A model generated the notes under the pieces. That model did not search any database, was not told where the DNA came from, and was given only the letters and a program-made list of their open reading frames with translations. This document shows positions 9,652 through 20,309 of a stretch of 64,000 nt of DNA, in pieces. The stretch is taken from positions 124,001-188,000 of the forward strand of contig JACGCM010001329.1 of the NCBI GenBank assembly GCA_014058105.1, read 5' to 3'. The DNA is from Kingdonia uniflora. Lineage: Eukaryota > Streptophyta > Magnoliopsida > Ranunculales > Circaeasteraceae. A program made the position numbers and the translations under genes. Numbering within the stretch: the first letter of the stretch is position 1; each line of letters opens with the position of its first letter.

Positions 9652-12260
9652 TTATGATGTTGGGATGTCAGCCGTGCTTTCCCCTACAACTGGAGGTCGA
9701 TCAAATTTAAGTTCTCGAGTTACAAAAACCCTGCCTCATTTTATCAGATCTGTAGGGCAAGGGCCTAAACTTGTTTCCATGGAGGCCATACAGTTTCCTC
9801 GATCTATATTAACTCCAAAAATGCATCCCTTGTCAGACAGGCTCTTGAACAAGGTATTTGATTCTAACTTAAGTCTTTTTACATCCTTTACAAAATAAAC
9901 AACGATCGACTTTAACAAGTTTGAGCGTAATGCATGAGCTACAACTATCTTTGAAAAGTACGATCTCGCCTTCTTGAGGCGTGCCTCCAACCTCACATAC
10001 TATCCCTTCTGATTTACCATCTCCCTTTCTATCAGAGCATCAGAAGTTATACTCTCTTCCAATTTTTTGATAACTTTAGCTGATTCAGCCTGATTAATGG
10101 CCTATAAGGCCGCCACCTGAGTACGAAGTCTCTCAATTTTTACATTCAGCTCTTCCTCGGCCAAAGTATCCTTTAAGAGATCATCTTTCTTCTTTATCAG
10201 AATCTCCTTCACCCTGATTTCCCCTTCCAATACTTTTTCCCTGACAAGAGTGCCATCCAGCTTATGTTGGCACTCCCTTAAATTCGCATTCCCTTTCTGC
10301 GCATGCCCTTAAATTTGAGCTACGTCACCTTCTAGATCCCTAATTCGAGCTGATAGGCTAACTATATCCCCTTGGACAAATGGAACCTTAACATCATTTC
10401 TACTTTTCCTTGAGCACACTTTAGCCTCGGCATTCCTGATACGCGCGTTGGCTTGCGCCAATTTGTAATACTTTCGTTACATCATCCGAAACTCTATATC
10501 CTTGGTAGGTAAGGCTGTATGCAGTTGTTCGGTTGCAGCTTCTGAAGCCGATAGATCCTCTCGAGCTATCTTCAGCTCGTTATCTGTTTCAATCATATTC
10601 TTTTTCAGTCGCTCCAGCTCACATCTACTATTCTCAAAATCAGTTTGAAATTGTTCCTCCAATCTTTCTAGCACCTTAATACGGTATTGAGCCATCTCAG
10701 TATGCCCACTCTTTACCATCAGCGTGTTAATCTGACTTTGGAGCTTTGCTGAGTGTTCTTTTATCTCCGTAAGCTCTTTTAGCCCCTTATCAATTTCAGC
10801 ATCCTTCTCATCGATCTTATGAGTGAGGTCAATAGCAATCTGGGTTGCCTCAACAAACTTGAAGTGTACCTTTACATGTTGATCTTCTCTGTCCTCACTC
10901 GACTCTCTCACCCTATCAAACTCCTCTGTAAATTCTCAGTTACATTAGAGTGCCTCATCTTCGCGTGAGCGAGCTGAATCCAATTCGGCCTGCACAATAC
11001 AAATAGGTTATATCCAGTTTTATTCTGAACACCCCCTCATCATACATATACATATCTCATTTCTAACAAGATACCTGATTTCTAACATCTACTGTGAGCA
11101 ACTACTTCTAGACTTAACGGTCGAGATACAATCTCAGATGGATGCTCTATGACATATATTTCCAAGTCTAAGGTACACATTCTCTATATACTACTTTGTC
11201 AAAAGGTATGATTTTTCTATTGTACTATTTGAGTGTTATTTTTCTGTTAATAAAGCATACGAGTCAAACATTGCCTATTTCGTTCTAACCTACAGCTCCG
11301 CTTGCGAAGATAGAAAGGATGTGGAGGTCTTTTTTCCCTGGCAAGCTCAGTCTCTAAATCTTTTATTATGAGGCTCGTTTCTCTAAGTGCCTTTACAAGG
11401 GTTACCAAAAAGAACTCAGCCTACAAAAGTCTATTCAATATGCAGTAACTAAAAAAATTTACAGAAACATTTTCAAAATATTCGTACAAAATCATTTCTC
11501 TGCCGTACCTTCTCATGTTACCCCTCCGGGAGCCCAATGTTATCCCCTTGGTTTTCTAGCACTGTCTGACGAGAGATACCATCCAAGCCATCAATAACTC
11601 CAACCGCAACCCCTTCTGCCTCTTCGTCATCTCCCCCCACAACGTAGGTATCTGCCTTAATAGCATCCACTTCATCCTCTGAATACCCCTTTAACATAAG
11701 GTGGCACCCGAGACTTTCGCGCTCTACCACCACCTCTTCCAGGTTTGCTCTCGTATCAGCTTGTGGATAGCCGATCTGCACTACTTGGGAAGCCTTCAGG
11801 GCCTCTAGCTTTTTTACATCCTTGAGCATGTCAGCCTTCAATCAAGCTACCTTCTTTTCAAGTCCAATCTTCCCCTTCATCATCCCGAATTTCTCCTCTT
11901 CAACTCCGAGACATATCCTCCTCACCAAATGAGCAACCTGCAAAGCACAATTCGACCTCAGCATAAGCTCGGAATGCAATACAAAAATACATTTCACATA
12001 ACCGAGCATAGAGACCTACCATTTTGCTCATATCCTCTTCCCCATGAAGAGCCACCAGCCTGGCCCTTTCTTCCACCTCCTTCAGATCATACTCAGCAAT
12101 AGGTCACTCTTCAACGACCTTCTCCCTCGACGTTCTCAAAGGTTTGATCCTTCTCCTTTGTTCTTTTCCTTTGACCTCACCACTTCCAGTGGTACCAGAG
12201 GGCGATGGACGCTTCAACATCTTTTTTTTTGAAACGTTCGAGCTAATTTGCTTAATGTAA
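9652..12260 (-). pseudogene. aORF2 of C1: spliced antisense coiled-coil gene, 5' end deleted
   Basis: Minus-strand exons that match D piece by piece: about 12240-12030 (ends ...MSKM), about 11935-11518 (acidic end GGDDEEAEG, LDGISRQTVLENQGD), about 10990-10477 (heptad-rich; EIDKGLKELTEIKEHSAKL) and about 10330-9652 (ends ESTADIPTS, stop at 9652). Predicted introns have GTAGGT/GCAG at about 12018 and 11947, and an acceptor GTGCAG/GCCGAATTGG at about 10994, the same positions as in D. The N-terminal globular exon seen in C2 and D is missing. Long coiled coils suggest oligomerisation; function unknown. Several stops (for example near 10310) mark decay. Confidence 0.65.
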
Positions 12261-12878
12261 CAGACTTTGGATGAGCAGAACTGTCCACTTTAGGGGCCTT
12301 TGGCAAGTTCCTTCGCCTTTGGCAAGACTCCGGATGTTCTATTATATATCAACATAATGTTTGGATAACAAATATTATTCATTTTGAATAAGATTATAGA
12401 TACGTTTACAGATAACAAGTCTTTCAAAGTACTCTGAGATCGAATACTTTTACAAATATTAAGTCTTATAAAGCACTCCGAAATTAGGTACTTTACAAAT
12501 AACAAGTTTTTTGAGTGCTTTACAGATAGTAGATCTTTCAGGCACCCCAAGCATCAAGTCCTTCAGTTCGTCCTGCATCAGTAATTTTTTACCCTGATAC
12601 AAAGTAGATATTGGACATAACAAAAAACTTCCCGCACATGAGTTTTGTCGAAGTCTAGTCAAACTTCAAATGGAAACTATGCAAACAGAAGACTCAGTAC
12701 TGGACCCAACTCTTCAGATTGAAGGTCTTCTTAGCGCCAAAAAATGATGGAAATACAAAAGTAGACTTCCACTCCCAGTCTTACTCCTCCACTACCATCA
12801 CCGCCCCCAACCACCACCCTCGCAGAGTTGGTAGAGATGATAAGGGCCCGACCTTAGAATCTATTACGACACAAGAAA
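12261..12878. repeat. C1 antisense intergenic region with short 35-45 bp repeats
   Basis: No gene seen. Between 12400 and 12570 a degenerate unit with the words CTTTACAAATAACAAGT and CTTTCA(A/G)(A/G)TACTC recurs about four times. The same words occur in C2 (38640-38740) and, inverted, in D (about 16050-16165), always between aORF1 and aORF2. This region may be the aORF2 upstream or promoter region. Confidence 0.5.
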
Positions 12879-13181
12879 TCAGCATAACTGCCCCGCAGTT
12901 ACGCCTATCCCTGTATTTGTCTCCCCAACCTTATCCTCCGCAAGGGTATGGAGACAAGCCCAACGTTCCTCGCTTGTCAAGACGACGACATGAAACCTCC
13001 ACCTATAATAAAATTCCTCCTCAGCTTCAGCCACTTCGTCTTTCGACCTACCTTGATAAGTCAGAGGAATAGTAGTGGGTATGAACATCTCCAAGGATTG
13101 GTTGCCAAAGAACTTCAACTTTAACCTTTGCATTTCCAAAGCGTTTCGCTCCTCTAGAACCATACTACGAGTCTTCACCAT
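12879..13181 (-). CDS. aORF1 of C1: conserved small antisense protein, 100 residues
   Basis: Fully open from ATG 13181 to the stop at 12879. It starts MVKTRSMVLEER and continues LKLKFFGNQSLEMFIP, then an acidic EVAEAEEEFYYRW segment and SEERWACLHTLAED. The D copy (15384-15686) is collinear over its whole length with the same start and same end (QLC/QIC), and C2 has a decayed version. Conservation of both ends across copies argues this is a real gene product. I do not recognise a named family. It lies about 330 bp inside the 3' LTR, on the strand opposite pol. Confidence 0.6.
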   Translation of the reverse strand: MVKTRSMVLEERNALEMQRLKLKFFGNQSLEMFIPTTIPLTYQGRSKDEVAEAEEEFYYRWRFHVVVLTSEERWACLHTLAEDKVGETNTGIGVTAGQLC

Positions 13182-13510
13182 CTTCTAAAATGGTAAAGAT
13201 TTTTGGTAACAGATCAAGCGTATTTTGTCACAGTCCTCGATACAGGTACTCTTTATATAACCTTGCATTTATTGTGCAGGTACATTTTTCCAAGCGTCAT
13301 CATTCAATGCTGATGCAACTCTTCAAAACATAACTGTCGCATACATCAACATCCACATCTTTATTCAATGTATATCATTTATCTATAACCCATACAACTT
13401 CTATGCAATCTAAGCCGTCATTACTTCATTTCAATATTCAAAATTTTCAACCCGAATACCCATTACCCACATAATCTTTCTTAACCAAAGCCACCCGTGA
13501 CTTCGGTTGC
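13182..13510. other. C1 region between aORF1 start and 3' LTR
   Basis: AT-rich, no ORF of note. It would hold the aORF1 promoter and 5' UTR if the gene is transcribed from within the element. A TATATAA-like word (CTTTATATAA, about 13251 on the plus strand) lies upstream of the aORF1 ATG on the antisense strand, but its role is unproven. Confidence 0.4.
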
Positions 13511-13521
13511 GAGGGGGCGAT
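13511..13521 (+). other. polypurine tract of C1
   Basis: GAGGGGGCGAT abuts the TGTAGGGACC start of the 3' LTR. The same tract is found in C2 (39703-39713) and, inverted, in D (15088-15101). Confidence 0.85.
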
Positions 13522-14144
13522 TGTAGGGACCTAACCCTCGATCTCACCTAAAATTGAGCTATTGACTAGTTCAAATTATCTCCATCTTAGACTCACATAT
13601 TTTCTACATGACTTCTCAAGTCAACATTCAACCTACTCAATGAACTGGTGAAGAATGTGGGACAAACTCAAGCTGAAAAACGTGAACAAGTCAAAGATAC
13701 ATGTCTTACATGAACTTGTCAGTTACTCAGTCAACCGCCACTAACCACATTATTTGGAGAACGTGCTCTAGTATAATAAAGAACTACAGAGAATGCCTAT
13801 ATAAGGAAAAAGTTTCAGAAGAGACAAAAACCAGAAAATTACATGAGAAATTCTCCAAAAAATACATATTCTAGATTCTCAAAAATATTCAAACTTTTTA
13901 GTTACAAGGTTCAAGCATTTATAAATCTAGAGATCACTTGTAATAAGATATTCGCCTCAAGCAATATTGATACTTTTACAAAAAATCCTCTACTCGAGGT
14001 CGTGGTTTTTTTTGCCTATTCAAAGGTTTTCCACGCTAAAACCACTTGTGTTATTTCTTGATTTCCATTAGAATATTATCACAGGTTTATTGGTGTGATA
14101 GCAAATTCTAAGCCATTTCGAGCCTACAGAATTTGGCAATTACA
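13522..14144 (+). repeat. 3' LTR of C1 (623 bp)
   Basis: Starts TGTAGGGACCTAACCCTCG and ends TTTGGCAATTACA. It matches the inverted D LTRs and the C2 LTR at both ends. It contains the phrase TGGTGTGATAGCAAATTC near its end, shared with D. It is followed directly by C2 integrase sequence. Confidence 0.9.
13798..13805 (+). promoter_or_regulatory. LTR TATA box (C1)
   Basis: TATATAAG in the context GCCTATATAAGGAAAAAG. The D LTRs carry the equivalent on the minus strand. Confidence 0.7.
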
Positions 14145-14588
14145 TCAATGACATGGACATATGATCCGCGCCTATGCGCTCGAACTACATGCAAGCAAGG
14201 TATTCTGACAATTAAGTAGTGAACGCTCGATCTCGTTGGGGAATTTCCTAATACTCTAGGTAACATACAATACCTACTCGTAGCTGTATATTATTTTACA
14301 AAATGGGTAGAAATAGTTCTATTCTGTCAAGCTAGAGAAAAAGTCATCTCTTTTATCTGGGAACACATCATGACTCAGTTTGGTTCTCCCCACCTGATTC
14401 GTATCGATAATGGGCCATAATTCATTGGAGTAAAATTTATAGCTTTCCTCAACAAACACAACATCATCTACTCACCATCTAATCTCTACTACCCTCAAGG
14501 CAATGGCCAAGCCAAAATTACTAACAAAGCTATCGTGGATAGACTCAAGAAAGGGCTTCACTCACAAAAAAAGAAGAAAATTGGATAC
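14145..14588 (+). pseudogene. integrase core fragment of element C2 (left piece)
   Basis: Begins mid-integrase right after the C1 LTR (NDMDI region, then LDLVGEFPNTLG, FTKWVE, FIWEHIMTQFGSPHLIRIDNG). It ends with GLHSQKKKKI where element D interrupts it. The remaining integrase resumes at 33122. The first two catalytic Asp are present. The catalytic Glu is Lys (GQAKITNK), the same change as in C1. Stops at about 14208 and 14418 mark decay. Confidence 0.87.
14584..14588 (+). other. target site duplication of D, left copy (GATAC)
   Basis: Five bases directly before the TGTAATGG end of D. The right copy at 33122-33126 is GATGC (one mismatch). Joining the flanks restores collinearity of C2 integrase with other copies. 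Confidence 0.8.
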
Positions 14589-15087
14589 TGTAATGGTCAA
14601 ATTCTGTAGCTTGATATGATTAGGAATTTGCTATCACACCAATGAACTTGTAACAATACTCTAATATAAAGTAAGAATTGGAGACAAGTATTTTTTGCGT
14701 GGAAAACCTCAGAACAGGTAAAAACACCATGACCTCGTATGGAGGAATTTTTATAAGCATATCTTTATTGCTTGGAGTGGATATCTTTATTACAAGTGAT
14801 CTCTAGAATATAAAAATGTTTTTGATCTTGTAAATAAGAAGTTGAAGTAATTTTTCTGGTCCATGTCTCTTCTGAAACTTTTCCTTTATATAGGATTCTC
14901 CACAGTTCTTCATCGTGTTTGAATACGTTTTCCGGGTTTAGCTCGACCCACGTTCTTGAGTAGTTCGTGGGGCTGGTTGGAATGTTGACTGGAGTATTAA
15001 GTGTTAAAAAATACGTGAGCCTGAGATAGAAGTAAACCGAATTGCATGTGCTCGATTATGAGTGAGATCGAGGGATAAGTCCCTACA
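14589..15087 (-). repeat. 3' LTR of D (499 bp, left side)
   Basis: On the plus strand it runs TGTAATGGTC...GTCCCTACA. The right LTR is 580 bp. The difference lies mainly in one block (right LTR about 32886-32966) absent here. The TATA equivalent on the minus strand is at about 14885-14893. Confidence 0.9.
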
Positions 15088-15101
15088 ATCGCCCCCTCAT
15101 A
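15088..15101 (-). other. polypurine tract of D
   Basis: The plus strand reads ATCGCCCCCTCATA, that is TATGAGGGGGCGAT in element orientation, directly next to the 3' LTR. Confidence 0.85.
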
Positions 15102-15383
15102 ACCGAAGTCACGAGTGGCTTTGGTGGAGAAAGAATGTGTAAAAAAATTAAAATTCAAAACGGAGAAATGATAGCGCTTGACTGGGTGGAAGTTACGTGA
15201 TATTGGGAAGTGATGGGTATTAAATAATGATGCAAATGTATGTGACGGTTGCGTTTGAATAGTCACGTCTGTAATGAATGATGATGCTTGGGAAAACGTA
15301 CCTGCACAATAAATTTAGGGTTATATAAAGAGTACCTGTAGTAAATCTTTAGAACAATTCCTGCGTGCATAACTTTTTCTAAG
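15102..15383. other. D region between 3' LTR and aORF1
   Basis: Homologous to 13182-13510 of C1 (inverted). It contains GGGTTATATAAAGAG at about 15318-15332, a TATA-like word about 60 bp before the aORF1 ATG on the coding strand. It is a candidate antisense promoter. Confidence 0.4.
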
Positions 15384-15686
15384 ATGGTGAAAACTCGGAG
15401 TATGGTTCTTGAAGAGAGGATTGCGTCTGAAACGTAGAAGTTGAAGTTAAAATACTTTGATGACTGTGCTTTGGAAATTACGATCCCCGCTCCTATTCCT
15501 CCGGCATATCAAGGCTTGTCGGGAGAGGAAGCGGTTGAAGCTGAGGAAGATTTCTACTATAAGTATAGATTTCATGTCTTCGCCTTGACAAACGAGGAAC
15601 GTTGGGCATGTCTCCGCACCCTTACAGAAGACAGGGTTAGGGCTTCATATGTAGAGAAAAGTGTATCTGCGGTACAGATATGCTGA
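15384..15686 (+). pseudogene. aORF1 of D: conserved small antisense protein, one stop
   Basis: Same start (MVKTRSMVLEER), same end (QIC, TGA 15684) and same length as the intact C1 copy. A single TAG at 15435 interrupts codon 18. Downstream it keeps KYFGD-like KYFDD, IPPAYQGLSGEEAVEAEEDFY, RFHVFALTNEERWACLRTL. No known domain recognised. Antisense to pol of D. Confidence 0.62.
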
Positions 15687-17250
15687 TTTCTTATATTTCC
15701 ATGGATTCTAAGGTCGGGCCCTCTTCATCTCTACCAACTTTTTGGTGATTGGGGCTATAGAAGAGGAGATGATGGCAGTAGAGGAGGAGAACAAGAAGTG
15801 GGAGTCTGCTGATGCATTTCTATCGTATTTTGGTGCTCAGAAGACCTTCATCTTGTTTTGTGGGGGTCAGCACTGAATCTACTGCTTGCATAGTTTTTTC
15901 TTGGAGTTCGACTGGGCTTCAACCGAGCCATGTAAGGTAAGATCTTTGCTGGTTCCAATGTTTATTTGCATCAGGGTGAAGAATCACTAAATTTAAGATA
16001 AACTGGAAGACATGATGCCTCTGCGTGCCTGAATGACCTGTAACTTCGAACAAACAAGAAGAAACTTGTTATTTGTAAATACCTAGAGTTTGGTACTAAT
16101 CGAATAACAGTTCGTTGTATTCTTGAGATCGATGTTCTGAAAAGCTTGTTATCTGTAAATCGTATGTAATATCTTTGAAATGAATAAAAGTTTGATATTT
16201 ATTAAACTGCATATAGAAAAATTTCTTTAAATCGAACTGTATTGTGCTGAGTGTATGTTGAATAACTGGTAATATGTGATGAAACAACATTGTAATGTTT
16301 CTCGAACTGAGATGAATATGTGCTGACAATGTCGTGCTGCTATAAATGATTTATGTGTAACAGGTGAGGAATTGAATTTATAGGAAATATGTAAACTCGA
16401 GCTGTTACAGGTCGATAGGGACACTACTCGTGGTGGCGTAAGGTCGAGTGTAGTAACTAATATGTGTACTAGTGAGGGAATAAGTTCAAATAATTTATTT
16501 CAAGATTTTGGGTTTCTGCTACGAGATACAAGATAAAAATCACGTATTTTGAGGGGAAAGTAAGTAAGAAACGTATAAATTTAGGTAAGATGAAAGAAAA
16601 ATGGAGGAGAGATTAGGATGGTATGGCTCGATCTCAGAGGATTCGTCATGCTGTAGAAGGACGATCGGCTATAGAGGTTGCTTAAGCACGTGAGTGGATC
16701 TTTGAGTTTGTTTGGTTATAATGCTGAATTATTGGGGAGGGAATGTAAGCTCGAAGGTTAGATGTAAGGAAACCTCGTGAGTATGCTCGCTATTTTGATA
16801 AGGTGTACTTCTGTAAGTTGGTGTGGGAGTTATTAGTTCAAGAAAAGTTAGCTGGTTTGATTACTGAAGTTGAGATCAAATTTGAAGATCTGAGGGTCGA
16901 CGAATAATGTTATTAGATAATGTTTGTTTAAGTTACCTAGGCTGAGATGGATGTGTGTGTAAAGTGCGTCTTATGAATAAGATAATTGTTTTGAATGTAA
17001 CAAAAAACTTATAAGTCAATCGGATCCTCTATAGGGGCGAATCTGTTTTGAGACTGTTTTAGCCAACATTTTGAATGGTTTTAAACATTTGTACAGTTTA
17101 GAAAATGACGTTAATCACTATAAGTATGATAAACAAGGACAGAGAGACAAAAATATGAAAATGCAGAAGCTTCTAGTTTTGTTTAGTATGCAAAAGATAA
17201 TATAACTCTGACATTGTACAGAGTCAGTCATCATGAGTATGAGGAGATAG
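15687..17250. other. D intergenic region between aORF1 and aORF2
   Basis: No convincing gene. Words CTTGTTATTTGTAAAT and CTTGTTATCTGTAAAT (about 16065-16160) are inverted counterparts of the short repeats in C1 and C2. The stretch 16400-17250 is unassigned and AT-rich, with partial similarity to inverted C2 about 37500-38600. Confidence 0.45.
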
Positions 17251-17659
17251 GGAAAAGATATGGAAATAGGGAGAAAAAATATGTTAAAAAATGAGGGGAG
17301 TAGTAATGATGGAAAGGTTGTTTTATCGAAAAGATACAAGGCGTCTGACATGAAGAGTGGAAATGATGCCTCAGTTATGGAATCAAGGGCGGTTCGTGCG
17401 AGGGGCAATAAATGCCAGCCGCATGAGAGAGAAAGGATAAATAGTTCTTTTTCGTCTCTAAATAAACGTTTTACCACTTCAAAAAATTTGGAGAACACTC
17501 AGAGCGGGAGACAAAAGATCAGGTGATTCGATAAAGAGTTATCCGAAGGTGAAAAATGGTTGAAGAAAGCAAAAGATTTTGGATCTCGTAGGTGGCAATA
17601 AAGCAACGTTGTGAGAGGAAAGCTTGACTCTACTGTCGATTCTCATTCGGATACTAAAG
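17251..17659 (+). other. predicted 5' exon/UTR of the D aORF2 gene
   Basis: Homologous to inverted C2 37300-37500: both share a translatable stretch with GNDASV.(E/K)(S/P)R and N.CQ..ER. It ends ACTAAAG followed by GTTAGT at 17660, a good donor site; C2 has GAAG/GTTGGT at the matching place. The matching acceptor in D is ATGTAG at 23277. So this is probably the upstream exon of aORF2, now separated from the coding exons by the pararetrovirus. Confidence 0.45.
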
Positions 17660-17694
17660 GTTAGTAAAGATGTATACGATATATGTTGACGTAC

Positions 17695-17731
<37 letters not shown>
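17695..17731. repeat. (TA)n microsatellite, left border of the pararetrovirus
   Basis: About 18 TA units flanked by GTACG...ACGTAC. A second TA run lies at 23219-23244 on the other side of the viral segment. TA-rich borders are a recognised feature of several endogenous pararetroviruses. Confidence 0.9.
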
Positions 17732-17732
<1 letters not shown>

Positions 17733-17741
17733 GTACAAAAC

Positions 17742-18937
17742 CACCTTTCTGACCAAACTGTATCAGTCAACCAAATTGACCATTATCTTCCTTTCATTAC
17801 AGAACCACCTAGTGATGAATATTCAGAATCCATTTTTAACCATTAGTGGAAAACCATTACTAACATAAATGGCTTACAACTGAATACTCTTACTACTACC
17901 CAGAATGAAATTATATCCATTGTGGATACGATTCCTAATCCTGAAAATGGATCCAAAATTCAAAGTATTTGTCTCCACAAAATGCTTCAGGATAACCGAA
18001 TATCTGGCATAGAACAATCACTTTATGAAAAATCTTCAGAAATCATCTAACACATGGAAACTGAACAGCCTATCACTATTCAAAATCTCTGTACATATAT
18101 TAATACTTTAAAATATGAAATTAAACATTTAAAAATCTCTAAACAATTACCAGGCTCTAACATTAACCACCTACAGTATGTTCAGAAGAACAACCCGAAG
18201 ATTTTATCAGAAAAAACTAGTCATCCTCAAAAGGAAAATAACCTTTGTCTAAATCCTATTCAGAAGGTTATTACCCAGAAATGGTATATTCAAGTTACTA
18301 TTGTCATTAACAATGAATTTACCATCCATAATGCTATTGCCTTTGTGGACAGTGGCGCTGACCTTAACTGTATCCAAGAAGGATTGGTTCTAACTAAATA
18401 CTTTGAAAAAACTATCTAATCCCTTATCTCTGCTAGTGGTAATACACTACAAATCCATTATAGGCTCCCTGAGGCTTTAATCTGTAACAAAGGTGCTTGT
18501 ATTCCTTCAACCTTTCTTTTTGTTCGTAACCTTCAGCAACAAATCATTTTTGGCACTCCTTTCCTTAGTCTTCTTATTCCTTTGCATAAGGTTGATCAGA
18601 AAGGAATTTGGTGTAAATATCAAGGTTAAGAAATTAGTTTTGAATTCATTAGAAGTCCTGAAATTAGGATAATTAATGAACTTAAAACTATTATTGATTC
18701 CAAAAAAAACCATATGAATTTCCTGCAAGAAGAATGTCATGTCATGGACATTTCTCATAGGCTTCAGTCCTCTGAGGTCAAAATCAGAATTAAAACTTTG
18801 GAACAACAATTCATTAGTGAAGTCTGCAGCAACATTCCTACTGCTTTCTGGAATCGAAAGCAACATGTTGTTTCCCTACCATATAAACAGATTTTGATGA
18901 AAAAACTTAAATTCCTACTAAAGCTAGGCCTAGTCAA
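17742..18937 (+). pseudogene. pararetroviral polyprotein remnant: capsid tail and aspartic protease
   Basis: One frame (with stops near 17850, at 18048, at 18417 and near 18627) encodes a low-complexity, Asn/Ile/Lys-rich stretch. I place this as the end of the structural region by position only. The protease core follows at about 18300-18590: VDSGADLNCI holds the DSG catalytic triad, and the second half carries IFGTPFLSLL. No CCHC knuckle is visible. The protease normally cleaves the viral polyprotein. The frame ends at TGA 18939, overlapping an ATG at 18938 that opens the RT frame. Confidence 0.75.
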
Positions 18938-20233
18938 ATGAATTCTGAATATCTTACACTATGTAAAAAAGAAATTCAAGATCTTCTTGACAAAAACCTT
19001 ATCCGTAAGAGTTACTCTCCTTGGAGCTGTACAACCTTCTATGTAAACAAGAATGCTGAGAAGGAACGCGGAGTTCCCAGACTTGTAGTTAACTATAAGT
19101 CTCTCAATGACTCTCTCAAATGGATCCGTTACCCAATCCCGAATAAAAAAGACCTTTTAAATCGTCTTTATAATGCTATTATCTTTTCTAAATTTGACTT
19201 AAAATCAGGATACTGGCAAATCCAGATTAGTGAGAACGATAAATATAAAATTGCCTTTACAGTACCATTTGGCCATTTTGAATGGAATGTCATGCCTTTT
19301 AGATTAAAAAATGCCCCATCCAAATTTCAGAATATTATGAATGATATTTTCATCCCTTATTACGATTTTTGTATTGTTTATTTTGATGATATTCTTTTAT
19401 TCTCTAATACTATTGATCAGCACTTTAAACATCTTAAAATCCTTAAGGATGTTATCCCTCGCAATGGTTTGGTCCTTTCTGCCCCTAAAATCAAACTGTT
19501 CCAATTAACAGTAAGATTCTTAGGACATAACATTTCAAAAGGACAAATTATCCCTATTGACAGAAGTATTGAGTTTGCTTCCAAATTTCCCGATGAAATT
19601 AAGGAGAAAACCCAATTACAACGTTTTCTTGGTAGTCTCAATTATATTACAAACTATTATCAGAATCTTGCCCAGGATAGTGCAATCTTATACAATAGAC
19701 TCACTAAGACTCCTACCCCCTGGACCTCTGAACATACCCAAGCTGTTCAACGTATCAAACTACGTGTTAAACAACTCCCTTGGTTAGGTCTTGTTAATCC
19801 TCACTGGCCTAAGGTAGTAGAAACTAATGCCTCTGACTTAAGTTTTGGAGGAATATTAAAACAAAGGAACCCTTCTTCACAAAAAGAAGAATTGCTTCGT
19901 TTTACATCTGGAAAGTGGAAGACAGCTCAAAAGAACTATTCCACTATTAAAAAAGAAATGCTAGCTATTGTCAAAAGTATTTCTAAATTTCAGGATGATT
20001 TATTAAATCCAACTTTTTACCTCAGAATTGATTGCAGCTCTGCCAAAGACATCATTCAAAAAGATGTTAAAAATCTTGTATCTTAAAAAATATTTGCCAG
20101 ATGGCAATCTGAATTATCTGCTTTTGATTTCTCTATTGAGTATATTAAAGGCAATCAAAATTCTCTCCCTGATTTTCTTACCAGGGAATTTCTGCAGGAG
20201 AAATCCAAAGAATCCGAACATGAAACCTCATGA
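18938..20233 (+). pseudogene. pararetroviral reverse transcriptase and RNase H
   Basis: 382 codons are open from ATG 18938, then one TAA at 20084, then in-frame continuation to TGA 20231. RT motifs are FDLKSGYWQI, a VPFGHFEWNVMPF segment and YFDDILLFS with both catalytic Asp. RNase H follows from about residue 290. Its first catalytic Asp reads Asn (ETNASD). It also has KNYSTIKKEMLAIV and the terminal SIEYIKGNQNSLPDFLTREF. RT would copy pregenomic RNA. This is the best preserved viral part. Confidence 0.9.
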
Positions 20234-20309
20234 ACGAGGTTGGGGTCAAAACAGTCGAAATAAAAATCCGAATTCAAATCCGAATCAGAAGCTTCCTACT
20301 AGCTGTAAT

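Larger units (their letters stand above)
7336..14144 (+). mobile_element. Ty3/gypsy Tat-type element C1, 3' portion
   Basis: Resumes inside the second RNase H right after the A1 LTR, then has integrase, a tandem array, two antisense genes, a polypurine tract and a 3' LTR. Its 5' half lies left of the window beyond A1. Integrase sequence of another copy (C2) resumes directly after its LTR, so C1 is inserted in C2. The sequence is close to D. Confidence 0.87.

Noticed and set aside
17683..17868. Open frame starting in the TA repeat
   Set aside because: Its first third is the (TA)n translation; the rest is out of frame with the viral polyprotein.
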